A DNA stretch of 64,000 nt from JAMLHH01 sp035515235 (GTDB taxonomy: Bacteria > Bacteroidota > Bacteroidia > Chitinophagales > JADIYW01), in assembly GCA_035515235.1 (NCBI GenBank), contig DATJBS010000063.1, forward strand, positions 1-64,000, given 5' to 3'. Numbering within the stretch: the first letter of the stretch is position 1; each line of letters starts with the position of its first letter. A program made the translations under genes and the position numbers. This document shows, piece after piece, positions 26,111-35,712 of the stretch. The notes under the pieces are model-generated. The model was not told the DNA's origin. It saw only the letters and a list, made by a program, of their open reading frames with translations, and did no database searches.

Positions 26111-27079
26111 ATGGTTAATATCAAATCGATTTGGGAAACGCAGAAACCAACTGGCAACATATTTATAAAAACAAGGATTGAAGATATTCCACATCTCAAT
26201 TGCTTCGCCGCGACCAATCATATTACTGGGCAGCATTTATACATAATGTCTGTTTCAAAAAATGTGGAGATTCCGGAGCTCAAAAATTATCGTTTCAAAG
26301 GCGTTGAGATTTTTCCCGTTGAAACCGATGATTTCTGCGAGCTAAATATTTATTTGTTAGACAATGATTTAAAAGATATTTTTTCATTATTTATCCAGAA
26401 TATTCTTGAAGATATTGTCGAAAGCGTAACAGAGAGTGAAGCAATTATCAAAACGCTGAACGTTATCTCGAAATGGAAAAAACTTTTTGATAAAATCAAT
26501 TTCAACGGTTTAAGCATCGAACAACAAAAAGGTTTGATTGGCGAATTGCTTTTCATTAATCATCTTTTAGATAATAGAAAATCTTCCAGCACCATATTAA
26601 ATGCTTGGACTGGACCTGATTTTGAAGACAAAGATTTTGTTTTTGGGGCAACAGGAATTGAAATAAAACTTACTTCTTCAAAATATCCAAAACTAAAAAT
26701 TACCAACGAAGGTCAATTGGATACTCAGAATCTGAACGAATTGTTTTTGGTTTTGTACACTGTGGAAGATGTCAAAGAAAATGGTTTTACGCTCAATTCT
26801 TTTATCAGCCAAATTCAACAAAAACTATCAGCAAATATTAGTCAACTCAAATTTTTCGACGAAAGATTAATGCTTTTGGGATATTTTGAAAACGACAAAG
26901 AACACTATAACAAGATGTATTCTTTAAAAAAGACTTATCAATATTTAGTGACAAATGATTTCCCTAAAATTATTAAAAGCCAGCTTCCTTTAGGCGTTTA
27001 TAATACTTCATATTTTATAGAGCTATCTGCTGTGGAAAGCTTTTCAACAGATATGGAACAACTTATTCATAAAATTTAA
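26111..27079 (+). CDS. PD-(D/E)XK motif protein (DUF4420-type), predicted nuclease
   Basis: A 322-residue protein. Its central part, GLIGELLFINHLL, then WTGPDFEDKDFVF, then TGIEIKLTSSKYP, gives the pattern Glu ... Asp ... Glu-x-Lys of PD-(D/E)XK nucleases (about 140-185). DUF4420 proteins of this kind are found next to Z1 helicases. It starts 2 bases after the Z1 stop, so the two are probably translated together. The likely DNA-cutting subunit of the system. Confidence 0.85.
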   Translation: MVNIKSIWETQKPTGNIFIKTRIEDIPHLNCFAATNHITGQHLYIMSVSKNVEIPELKNYRFKGVEIFPVETDDFCELNIYLLDNDLKDIFSLFIQNILEDIVESVTESEAIIKTLNVISKWKKLFDKINFNGLSIEQQKGLIGELLFINHLLDNRKSSSTILNAWTGPDFEDKDFVFGATGIEIKLTSSKYPKLKITNEGQLDTQNLNELFLVLYTVEDVKENGFTLNSFISQIQQKLSANISQLKFFDERLMLLGYFENDKEHYNKMYSLKKTYQYLVTNDFPKIIKSQLPLGVYNTSYFIELSAVESFSTDMEQLIHKI

Positions 27080-27082
27080 TTA

Positions 27083-29458
27083 ATGGAAAAAGCATTACAA
27101 AATTATATTGAAGAACTAAAATCTGATGTTGCTTCATTGCTATATTCAGACGGAGAAGGAGCAAGTTTTGAAGATAAATTTACAGAATACTGTATCGAAG
27201 TTTTTGAATCAATCGGAAAGTCAGAAGGTGCAAGAGTCCTATCTTACATTCATCCAAACAATCATGGTGGAATAGATTGGAAAATCAACGGTTATTGTTT
27301 GAAAGACCAATTTAAAGATGAAAATAATAAAACCTATTTTGAGACTTTAGATTTATTCATTACTTTCTTTAGAAATGACAGTTACGAATACAATATTCCA
27401 AAAGACGAATACACAAAATCGTTGAATCAAATTAAAAGATTTATCAATACCTCTCTTAAAAGACATATAGATTACATAGACCATTCTCATACGGAGCTTA
27501 ACGAATTAATAAAAATTATAGGTAAACAAGGAAAAGATTTTGATAGGATTAATGTTTATTTTTTAATAAATGGTTTTTCAAATCATGATAAAGAAAAGTT
27601 AGAAATCAATGATATAGATGTTTTTGTGCACACTTGGGATGTATCCCGCTTATTTAAAATCAACGAATCAAATAGCATTCACGAGCCGATAGAAATAGAA
27701 TTTGAAAAATTTACTGCTGAAGGAAAAGGTTTGCAATGTCTGCAGGTTCCGAGTATCGACGAAATGTACGATTGCTACTTGGCGATTGTTCCAGGTGAAG
27801 TTTTAGCAAATTTGTATAAAGAATTTTCAAACGAATTGTTGGAAAGTAACGTTCGAGCATTTTTAGGTCAAGCAGGTAAATTCAACAAAGGAATTCGTGA
27901 TACTATTCGAAACAAACCACAAATGTTTTTGCCATACAATAATGGAATTACAGCAACCGCCGAAAGCGTAGAAACAAAATCGGTTAATGGACAATTGGTT
28001 ATCACTAAGTTGAATGATTTTCAAATTGTAAATGGTGGACAAACGACAGCTTCGCTTTATCATACTCAAAAGAAATACAAAGAAGCAGATTTGAGCAAAA
28101 TTTTTGTTCAGATGAAACTTACTGTCATTAAAGACAAGGAACAAAAAAACATTGAGGTTCCTAATATTTCACGCTATGCCAATAGTCAAAATAAAGTATC
28201 TGAATTGGATTTATCATCCAACAATCCGTATTTTGTACAAATAGAGAATTTATCTAGAAAGAAATATGTAGTTAATCCAGAAAATAAAAATCAATCGCTT
28301 CTTTGGTTTTTTGAAAGAGCAAATGGACAGTATCGAGAAACGTTAAATAAACAAACGCCAAGTCAACAAAAGAAATTTAAAGAACAAAATCCATCACAAC
28401 TCAAATTTGTCAAATCTGATGTTGCAAAATATATTAATCTTTGGGAATTAGAGCCCTATTTCGTTTCACAAGGTTCTCAGAAAAACTTCATTCATTTCAC
28501 TAAAAAAATAAATATTTTAGTTAGCAAAAGCAAAATGCCAGGTGAAAATTTATATAAAAAATTAATAGCTAATGCAATTATATTTAAAACTATCGATAAG
28601 TTATTTGGCCGCAAAAATGTAAATGCAATTGGTGATACCAACTTAAAATCATTTACAGTCTCCTATACTGTTTCATATTTTCACTATTTAACTGACAATC
28701 GCCTTGATTTATGGAAAATCTATGAGAATCAAAAAATTGATGATGTTTTGACATTTCAATTAAAAAAACTTTTGATTTATGTATACGAGCATTTGTTAGA
28801 AGAAGCAAACAACAGCTTAATTTCTGAATATGCAAAGCGTGAATCCTCTTGGAATAAACTCAAAGAATCTAACTATAAGGAAAATCTGCAAGAAATAGTT
28901 TCCGATTATTTAATTTCCTCTGAAGAGAAAGATATACGTGAAAAGGAAAAAGAAATTGATACCAACAGTGTCGAAAATAGACTTTTCATAATTAGTGAAA
29001 TTTACAAATTTGGATTAAAATTTTGGGATGGATTATTTATTTATCTTAAAGATAATTCATACGAAAGTTTAAATAGAGAATCAGTAGAAGCAGTTTTGAA
29101 AAGTTTACAAAAATCTAAAAACCTTCTCCCTAGAGATATTACTGTTGGTAGAAAAGTAATTATTTATTTATCAGAAAAACCCTCATTATTAAATCAAATT
29201 AAAGCATTATCTAAATTAGAAGATAAAGAATCTATTGAAATCAAAGTCATGTTTGATAGATTGAAACTTCTTACAAAAGACAACTGGAAAAAAATAATTG
29301 ATTTAGCCATCCATACCAATATTTTTACAATTCCTGAATTAGGAAATGTAAAATCAATTCATTCCACGATAACAAAGAATGAACCAATTAAGGAACAATC
29401 CTTAATAAAAGCATATGAATCTATCTTAAAATTAAAAAGATTTGGAATAAAAATTTAA
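27083..29458 (+). CDS. AIPR-family abortive-infection-like protein
   Basis: A 791-residue AIPR protein. The characteristic core is visible: FLPYNNGITATAESV (about 282-296) and LNDFQIVNGGQTTASLYHT (about 309-327), then IPNISRYANSQNKVSE. N-terminal about 200 residues resemble a restriction-endonuclease-like region (HPNNHGGIDWKINGYCL, with an Asp and downstream acidic residues), but I could not settle an active site. Named for phage abortive infection; here it is the last gene of the methyltransferase-GHKL-Z1-nuclease operon and probably an effector. Confidence 0.88.
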   Translation: MEKALQNYIEELKSDVASLLYSDGEGASFEDKFTEYCIEVFESIGKSEGARVLSYIHPNNHGGIDWKINGYCLKDQFKDENNKTYFETLDLFITFFRNDSYEYNIPKDEYTKSLNQIKRFINTSLKRHIDYIDHSHTELNELIKIIGKQGKDFDRINVYFLINGFSNHDKEKLEINDIDVFVHTWDVSRLFKINESNSIHEPIEIEFEKFTAEGKGLQCLQVPSIDEMYDCYLAIVPGEVLANLYKEFSNELLESNVRAFLGQAGKFNKGIRDTIRNKPQMFLPYNNGITATAESVETKSVNGQLVITKLNDFQIVNGGQTTASLYHTQKKYKEADLSKIFVQMKLTVIKDKEQKNIEVPNISRYANSQNKVSELDLSSNNPYFVQIENLSRKKYVVNPENKNQSLLWFFERANGQYRETLNKQTPSQQKKFKEQNPSQLKFVKSDVAKYINLWELEPYFVSQGSQKNFIHFTKKINILVSKSKMPGENLYKKLIANAIIFKTIDKLFGRKNVNAIGDTNLKSFTVSYTVSYFHYLTDNRLDLWKIYENQKIDDVLTFQLKKLLIYVYEHLLEEANNSLISEYAKRESSWNKLKESNYKENLQEIVSDYLISSEEKDIREKEKEIDTNSVENRLFIISEIYKFGLKFWDGLFIYLKDNSYESLNRESVEAVLKSLQKSKNLLPRDITVGRKVIIYLSEKPSLLNQIKALSKLEDKESIEIKVMFDRLKLLTKDNWKKIIDLAIHTNIFTIPELGNVKSIHSTITKNEPIKEQSLIKAYESILKLKRFGIKI

Positions 29459-29620
29459 AAAACATTGTATTTAGTATATGAAATTGAAAGAGAGGTTTCT
29501 GATAATTTTCAAAACGTGTCAATTGATATAAGAAATTTATCAAAATTTGAAAGTCACAGAAATTCTGCAAAACCGTTTACTGTTACACTTACCGAAGTTT
29601 TAAAAGCTAAATCTATCTAG
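29459..29620 (+). pseudogene. C-terminal remnant of a lost gene after the AIPR gene
   Basis: In the same reading frame as the AIPR gene and directly after its stop, an open stretch of 53 codons reads KTLYLVYEIEREVSDNFQNV at its start and ends LTEVLKAKSI-stop. It has no start codon of its own at the beginning. It looks like the tail of another gene whose front has been lost, or an extension of the upstream gene cut by a new stop. No family recognised. Confidence 0.4.
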
Positions 29621-29777
29621 CTTTAACAAATTAATATACAAAAGGCAAATCACAGTAAAATCATTCCAATAAAATAAATCTCTTCAAAAATCCGCTGAAT
29701 TCAACAAGTAATAAAACTTTGAAATATTAAGATATTGGTCAGCAGATCGTTTTTCAGCGTCAATCCGCGTAATCTGC

Positions 29778-29868
29778 GGGAGTTAAAAGAGAACCCTACA
29801 TTAACATAACTGTCATTCTGACGCAGGAAGAAACTCTTAAGAACAATATAATTCTGAGATCCTTCACT
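29778..29868. repeat. 91-bp REP-like direct repeat, copy 1
   Basis: Starts GGGAGTTAAAAGAGAACC, contains TGTCATTCTGACGCAGGAAG, and ends GATCCTTCACT. Only two differences from the copy at 29975-30065. It is preceded by a CGCGTAATCTGCGGGAG unit, and CAGGATGACA follows at 29908-29917 as an inverse of TGTCATTCTG. This is typical of short palindromic Bacteroidota intergenic repeats. No gene is supported in 29621-30277. Confidence 0.7.
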
Positions 29869-29974
29869 TCGACAGGCTCAGTGACCGCATTCCACTATCG
29901 CTACTTTCAGGATGACAATGGTAAATAACATAACTACATAAAACAGGAGACGAATGTTTTCTGCGTAAATCAGC

Positions 29975-30065
29975 GGGAGTTAAAAGAGAACCATACATTA
30001 ACATAACTGTCATTCTGACGCAGGAAGAAACTCTTAAGAACAATATAATTTTGAGATCCTTCACT
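29975..30065. repeat. 91-bp REP-like direct repeat, copy 2
   Basis: Second copy of the 91-base unit, preceded by CTGCGTAAATCAGC and followed by CAGGATGACAG at 30082-30092. A third CTGCGTAAATCAGCG stands alone near 30122. The repeats fill the gap between the defence operon and the sugar-uptake genes and could have served recombination at the island border. Confidence 0.7.
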
Positions 30066-30277
30066 ACGCTAACGCTACTTTCAGGATGACAGTCGTACAG
30101 TATATTGCAGATCACTGCTTTCTGCGTAAATCAGCGATATCTGCGGGAGAAAAAGAAGAACTCACCACCTCCAACCACTTTGATATATATCAATAAATCA
30201 AAAGCTCAAATCGATTGCTTAACAATTGTTAAAACCATTGAGACAAACAATTATCTTCATGGCAAATTAAAATAAAA

Positions 30278-31945
30278 ATGAGCCCATTAGACTTCATCGT
30301 TTTTCTATTTTATTTTCTAATCGTTGCCACCTATGGTATTTGGATCTATCAAAAGAAGAAGAAATCTACTGCAGACACTAATGACTTTTTCCTTGCAGAA
30401 GGATCTTTGACATGGTGGGCAATTGGAGCTTCAATCATTGCATCCAATATTTCTGCCGAACAGTTTATCGGTATGAGTGGAAGTGGTTTTAAAATGGGGC
30501 TTGCTATAGCGAGTTATGAGTGGATGGCTGCAGCAACATTAATATTGGTGGCTATCTTCTTCATGCCTATTTATTTGGAGAATAAGATATTTACCATGCC
30601 ACAATTTTTATCTAAACGCTATAATGAGAAGGTGGCTTTAGTCATGGCGATTTTCTAGTTGGCACTTTATATAGTGGTGAACCTTACAGCCATATTATAC
30701 TTAGGAGCGCTTGCGATTAATAGCATTTCAGGTCTTAATCCTACTATATCAATGATAGCTTTAGGAGCTTTTGCTATAATTATTACGTTGGGTGGCATGA
30801 AAGTCATTGGTTATACAGACATTATTCAAGTGTTTTTCTTAATTGCTGGAGGTTTGGTAACAACGTATTTAGCTTTAGATTTAGTCGCTCAACATACAGG
30901 TTTTGATGGTGCATTTGCAGGATTTCAACAAGTGATGCTCAGAGCACCTGAACATTTTCACATGATTTTAGAGAAAGACAATTCTAATTATTTGGATTTA
31001 CCAGGTCTTTCCGTACTCTTAGGTGGATTGTGGATTGCCAATCTTAATTACTTTGGTTGCAACCAATATATTACTCAAAGAGCTTTAGGAGCAGATTTGA
31101 ATACCGCTCGTTCTGGACTATTATTTGCTTCTTACCTTAAATTATTGATGCCAATTATTGTGGTCCTGCCGGGTATTGCTGCCTATGTCTTACATTCAGA
31201 GGGATTATTCCAAACTGAGATGTTGGCAGATGGATCTATTAATCCTGACAGAGCATATCCTGTCCTATTGAATCTTTTGCCCGCAGGATTAAAAGGACTT
31301 GCTTTTGCATCTTTGACAGCTGCTATTGTTGCATCATTAGCAGGGAAAGCGAATAGTATTGCGACCATTTTCTCTTTGGACATTTATAAAAAATACATTT
31401 CTCCATCAGCAGACAATGAAAAGATCATCAGAATTGGTAAAATCACTACTGTCCTATCTGTTGTTATTGCCATTGCTATTGCACCGCATTTAGGAATTGA
31501 TAAAAAAGGTGGTTTCCAGACGATACAAGAATATACAGGTTTTCTATCTCCTGGAATATTCGCTATGTTTTTCTTAGGATTATTTTGGCGTAGAACCAAC
31601 TCTATGGCAGCTCTATTTGCAACTGTAGGAGGATTTTTACTTTCTGTAATTTTAAAGTTTCTTCCACTTATGATGAATCTTCAATTTTTAGCAGGAATTG
31701 GATTTTCAGCACCTAATACAGAAGGTGTTTATGAAATACCGTTTTTAGATAGAATGGCAATTGTCTTCATTTTTTGTATTGTTGGAATGATTGTGATTTC
31801 CTTGAGTTCAAAAGCTGCAAAAACCGATTCGGAAAACAGTATAATTAAAATCAACCCTGCACTCTTTAAAACGAGTGTGCCATTTGCAATTGGAAGTATT
31901 ATTGTTGTAGCAATATTGACTTTCTTGTACACCTATTTTTGGTAA
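30278..31945 (+). pseudogene. Sodium/sugar symporter (SSS family) with an in-frame TAG
   Basis: A vSGLT-like sodium:solute symporter, about 555 residues if read through. It is interrupted once, by TAG at 30656-30658, with no frameshift. The stop sits in VALVMAIF-stop-LALYIVVNLTAILYLG, where the family has Trp (one-base change TGG to TAG). Conserved SSS stretches are intact on both sides: GASIIASNISAEQFIGMSGSG near residue 55 and LKGLAFASLTAAIVASLAGKANSIATIF further on. It is followed by a beta-galactosidase, so galactoside or sugar uptake is likely. As written it makes only 126 residues. Confidence 0.88.
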
Positions 31946-31984
31946 TAACATATAAAAAGCTAGTTTCATAACTTATCTTATCTA

Positions 31985-32017
31985 CCTCTTCTACAATTAT
32001 ACTGCTGAAGAGGTTTT
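31985..32017 (+). terminator. Terminator after the SSS symporter gene
   Basis: CCTCTTC (31985-31991) pairs with GAAGAGG (32007-32013), 15-base loop, followed by TTTT. About 40 bases past the symporter stop. Separates it from the beta-galactosidase gene. Confidence 0.65.
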
Positions 32018-32209
32018 ATGTTTATTAATATTTGATTGCAAGATTCTAATTAGCTTTTTATTAGCAATATATAGATTGATAAAACTCAACAAATAAGGAT
32101 TAATTATTAATTGATTTTAGTCAAAATCAGTCCAGTTTATAAGCATTCACATACAAGTACAGAAAAATCTTGACACTTTTGTCCTATTCTTTAATTATCT
32201 AGTCAGCAT

Positions 32210-35200
32210 ATGCCGTTTAAATTCAAATTTTTACTTTTTACTTTATTGATCAGTAATGTCAACGTATTATGGAGTCAAAAAAAATCTGCAAATTTAGAAT
32301 TTGAGAATCCTCAAATCAATCAAATCAATACCACTGAACCTCACAGCTTATTGCTTTCTCGTACAAGTCATCTTCCAGAAGATATTACACAATACAATCT
32401 ATCCCCTTATTATTTACTATTGAATGGTACATGGAAATTTGCATGGTTTGCACATCCTAATCTTGTTCCTGCAAACTTTAATAGCTCAACAGAAAACTTA
32501 GAATTATATCCATACGAAATACCTGTTCCATCAAATTGGCAAGTAGAAGGATTGAAAAACAATTGGCCGATAGACGAACCTATTTTTACAAATGTCAAAT
32601 ATCCTTTTCCTAAAAAACAGCCTTATATCTTGGCTGACACCAATGCTGTAGGCGTATATCACAGAAAATTTGAGATTCCTGAACTTTGGAACAATAGAAC
32701 TACTTATCTGCATTTAGCTGGAGTACAATCGGCTTGTTACGTTTTTGTCAATGGTCAAAATGTAGGTTATCATGAAGATGGGATGTTGCCTGCAGAATTT
32801 GATATCAGTTCATACCTGCGTAAAGGGGAGAATGATTTAACCGTAGAAGTGATCAAATGGTCAGATGGAAGTTATTTAGAAGATCAGGATTATTGGAGAT
32901 TGAGTGGAATTTTTAGAGATGTATTTCTATACTCCAAGCCATCAACAGAAATTTATGACTTAACGATACAAACGCATCTTTCTGACAATTATAAAACAGG
33001 GACATTGTCTATTGAAACTGTTTTGAAAGGAAATTCAAAAAATAATTCGTCACTTTCTATTCAACACGTTTTATTCGATAATTCAGGTCAAAAAATAGAA
33101 GAGTTGACTTCAAAAACACCTTTTTCAAAAGATGAAGCTCATAAAATAATTATAGAAAATCCTATTTTATGGAATGCTGAAAATCCATATCTCTATACTT
33201 TAGTCAGTACATTAAAAAGTGGAGAACAAATATTAGAACATGTTCAAAATAGAATCGGTTTTAGAGAAACTAGCATAAAAGATGGAGTTTTTTACCTCAA
33301 TGGACAAGCCGTGAAAATGATGGGCGTCAATCGTCATGATTTTCATCCAGAAACAGGTCGTGTGGTAGATAGAGAAAATTTATTACAGGATATTTTATTA
33401 ATGAAACAAAATAATTTCAATGCTGTAAGAACTTCTCATTATCCTAGCGATCAACTATTCTACCATCTCTGCGATGAGTATGGTCTCTATGTAATGTCAG
33501 AAGCCAATATTGAAACGCATGGTTACAAATGGGGACTCTTTGGAAATCCTATGAAACGAAAAGCATGGCATCAGTCATATTTGGAAAGAGGCTTGAATAT
33601 GGTACATTTTCTTAAAAACCACCCTTCTATCATCATTTGGAGTATGGGAAATGAATCTGGAAATGGCAAACAATTCGTGAAATTATATGATGCTATGAAG
33701 AAGTTGGACACTACTCGCTTCGTACATTATTCTGATTACACTACAAGCAAGCTTATTCGATCAATGATTTTTAATAGAGCAGCTATATCAGGTTACGATT
33801 TTGTATCCAATATGTATAGCAGTCCCGAGCAAACTAAAAGATACGAAAAGCGAGACAAGAAAAGACCGATTATTCTTTGTGAATACTCCCATGCCATGGG
33901 AAATAGCCTTGGTGGTATTGACCGTTATTGGGAAGTATTTAAAAGTAGCGATCGCTTTATGGGTGGTTATATTTGGGATTGGATAGACCAAGGACTTTAT
34001 AATTATCGTGCTGATGGAAGTCGTTATATCATGTATCGCAATACTTCCGACAATGCTGATACGGGAGATGGTTTATTATTACCGGATAGAACACCTCAGC
34101 CTGAAATGCATGAAGCTGCTTATATTCAACAGCATATCACTTTTAATAATTGGAATGCCGAAAAGCTTTCATTTACAGTAAATAATGAATATTATTTCAC
34201 GTCATTATCGAAATTTGAATTCAATTGGACCTTATTAGAAAATGGTATTAAAATACAAGAAGGAGTTTTTAACGAATTAAATACTGCTCCTCAAGATTCT
34301 ATCATTCTTCAACTTCCTTTATTAAAAATATCAGAAGGAAAAGAATACTTTTTGAATGTGGAAGCAAGTCTTAGTGAAGATGAAACTTGGGCAAAAAAAG
34401 GACATATTGTTGCTAAGGAACAATTTGCTATACAATCTAACTTCTCAGATATCGCGCCTGTAAATGCAGGAAAGATAGAGACTCCTACACAAGATTTTAA
34501 TTCTGGGAATGAAGAAGCGGTAACATTGCAAAATGGTGAAACTTCTTATACAGTCACCTCAAAAGATGGTGGAATATCTTCCATAAAATATCAAAACAAA
34601 GAACTACTCTCCTCTCCTTTTAAGCCTCGCTTAAGTCGTATGCCTGTAGAAAATGATAATGGTGTATATCGAAAAGCTGCTTATATAAAATCTTGGGAAG
34701 CTTATGGTTTAGATAATCTTCAACTTTCAGATTCGCGCTTATTAAAATTAGACAGTAATAAGGTAGTTTCTAAAAGTACATGGACAGGTTTAAAAGGATT
34801 TAAATTACAGCTATCAACTGAATATGAATTGCTTGCTGACAATAAAATCCAAGTGAATCATACATTTGTTATGAATAAAGTTCCTAAAATTTATAGAGGT
34901 TTAGGTGGGAAAATTGAGCGAGCACTCATGAGAAAAAATTTCTTTAATGGTGACCCATCCTCATTTGGTAGAATTGGAGTAGAAACAACTTTACCTAATA
35001 ATTTCACTGAGATGGAATGGTATGGACGCGGCCCACAAGAAAGCTATCCTGACAGAAAAATGTCTGCTCAAATTGGAACCTATAATGGTAAAATAGAAGA
35101 CCAATATTTTCCTTATATCGTACCACAAGAAAGTGGAAACAAAACAGATGTAAGATGGTGTAAATTGAACTCAGAAGATGGATTGTCTTTAATGATTATT

Positions 35201-35428
35201 GCTCAAGATGAAGCTTTGAATATTAATGCGAGTTCGTATAGTGAAGCTAATCTTTATAAAGCTAGAGATGGTTCGCCGCTTGAAAAAAGCGATGTAATCA
35301 CTTTGCATATTGACCTAAGTCAAATGGGACTCGGAGGTGATGACAGTTGGTTCCCTAGAGTAGAAAAACCATATAGATTGAAACACAAGAAATATCAATA
35401 CAAATATCAGCTACAAATAAATCAATAA
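32210..35428 (+). CDS. GH2 beta-galactosidase, exported
   Basis: A 1,072-residue LacZ-type glycoside hydrolase family 2 enzyme. N-terminal hydrophobic segment ending VNVLWSQ looks like a signal peptide, so it acts outside the cytoplasm. Order: sugar-binding domain (about 60-250), immunoglobulin-like domain, TIM barrel with acid/base Glu in WSMGNESGNG (about 482) and nucleophile Glu in ILCEYSHAMGNS (about 558), DUF4981-type domain and a C-terminal small-chain domain (about 780-1070; GRGPQESYPDRK). Hydrolyses beta-galactosides; the true substrate is likely a plant or algal glycan, or lactose-like sugars. Confidence 0.93.
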   Translation: MPFKFKFLLFTLLISNVNVLWSQKKSANLEFENPQINQINTTEPHSLLLSRTSHLPEDITQYNLSPYYLLLNGTWKFAWFAHPNLVPANFNSSTENLELYPYEIPVPSNWQVEGLKNNWPIDEPIFTNVKYPFPKKQPYILADTNAVGVYHRKFEIPELWNNRTTYLHLAGVQSACYVFVNGQNVGYHEDGMLPAEFDISSYLRKGENDLTVEVIKWSDGSYLEDQDYWRLSGIFRDVFLYSKPSTEIYDLTIQTHLSDNYKTGTLSIETVLKGNSKNNSSLSIQHVLFDNSGQKIEELTSKTPFSKDEAHKIIIENPILWNAENPYLYTLVSTLKSGEQILEHVQNRIGFRETSIKDGVFYLNGQAVKMMGVNRHDFHPETGRVVDRENLLQDILLMKQNNFNAVRTSHYPSDQLFYHLCDEYGLYVMSEANIETHGYKWGLFGNPMKRKAWHQSYLERGLNMVHFLKNHPSIIIWSMGNESGNGKQFVKLYDAMKKLDTTRFVHYSDYTTSKLIRSMIFNRAAISGYDFVSNMYSSPEQTKRYEKRDKKRPIILCEYSHAMGNSLGGIDRYWEVFKSSDRFMGGYIWDWIDQGLYNYRADGSRYIMYRNTSDNADTGDGLLLPDRTPQPEMHEAAYIQQHITFNNWNAEKLSFTVNNEYYFTSLSKFEFNWTLLENGIKIQEGVFNELNTAPQDSIILQLPLLKISEGKEYFLNVEASLSEDETWAKKGHIVAKEQFAIQSNFSDIAPVNAGKIETPTQDFNSGNEEAVTLQNGETSYTVTSKDGGISSIKYQNKELLSSPFKPRLSRMPVENDNGVYRKAAYIKSWEAYGLDNLQLSDSRLLKLDSNKVVSKSTWTGLKGFKLQLSTEYELLADNKIQVNHTFVMNKVPKIYRGLGGKIERALMRKNFFNGDPSSFGRIGVETTLPNNFTEMEWYGRGPQESYPDRKMSAQIGTYNGKIEDQYFPYIVPQESGNKTDVRWCKLNSEDGLSLMIIAQDEALNINASSYSEANLYKARDGSPLEKSDVITLHIDLSQMGLGGDDSWFPRVEKPYRLKHKKYQYKYQLQINQ

Positions 35429-35469
35429 GATAGCGATCATAACTAGTAAGATTTAAGAATTACTTTGAG

Positions 35470-35497
35470 CTCCTTTCAGAAACGAAAGGAGTTTTTT
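35470..35497 (+). terminator. Rho-independent terminator after beta-galactosidase
   Basis: CTCCTTTC, 6-base loop, GAAAGGAG, then six T. It lies about 40 bases past the beta-galactosidase stop. Confidence 0.9.
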
Positions 35498-35712
35498 ATT
35501 ATAACCTTTCCATCAACGTTAAAAATCTTTAAGTCAGACTCACTTCATCTTAAAGAGTCCTCTTGTCTAACAGCTTTAGTCCTATATTTTGTATATATTC
35601 CAATACAATAAATCGTAAATTTTCTGATAATTAAAGTTGTAGATGATTGAAAAATATCTGCAACAAACTCAACAGAATTTCAAAGAATATAAACCATAAC
35701 AAAATAAACATC

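Noticed and set aside
29864..30115. 83-codon minus-strand frame in the repeats
   Set aside because: The codons come from the duplicated REP-like unit (its peptide repeats PESS-like stretches), so it is not a gene.
29748..30140. CRISPR array
   Set aside because: Only two long unit copies with different neighbours; no regular short repeats and spacers, and no cas genes anywhere in the window.
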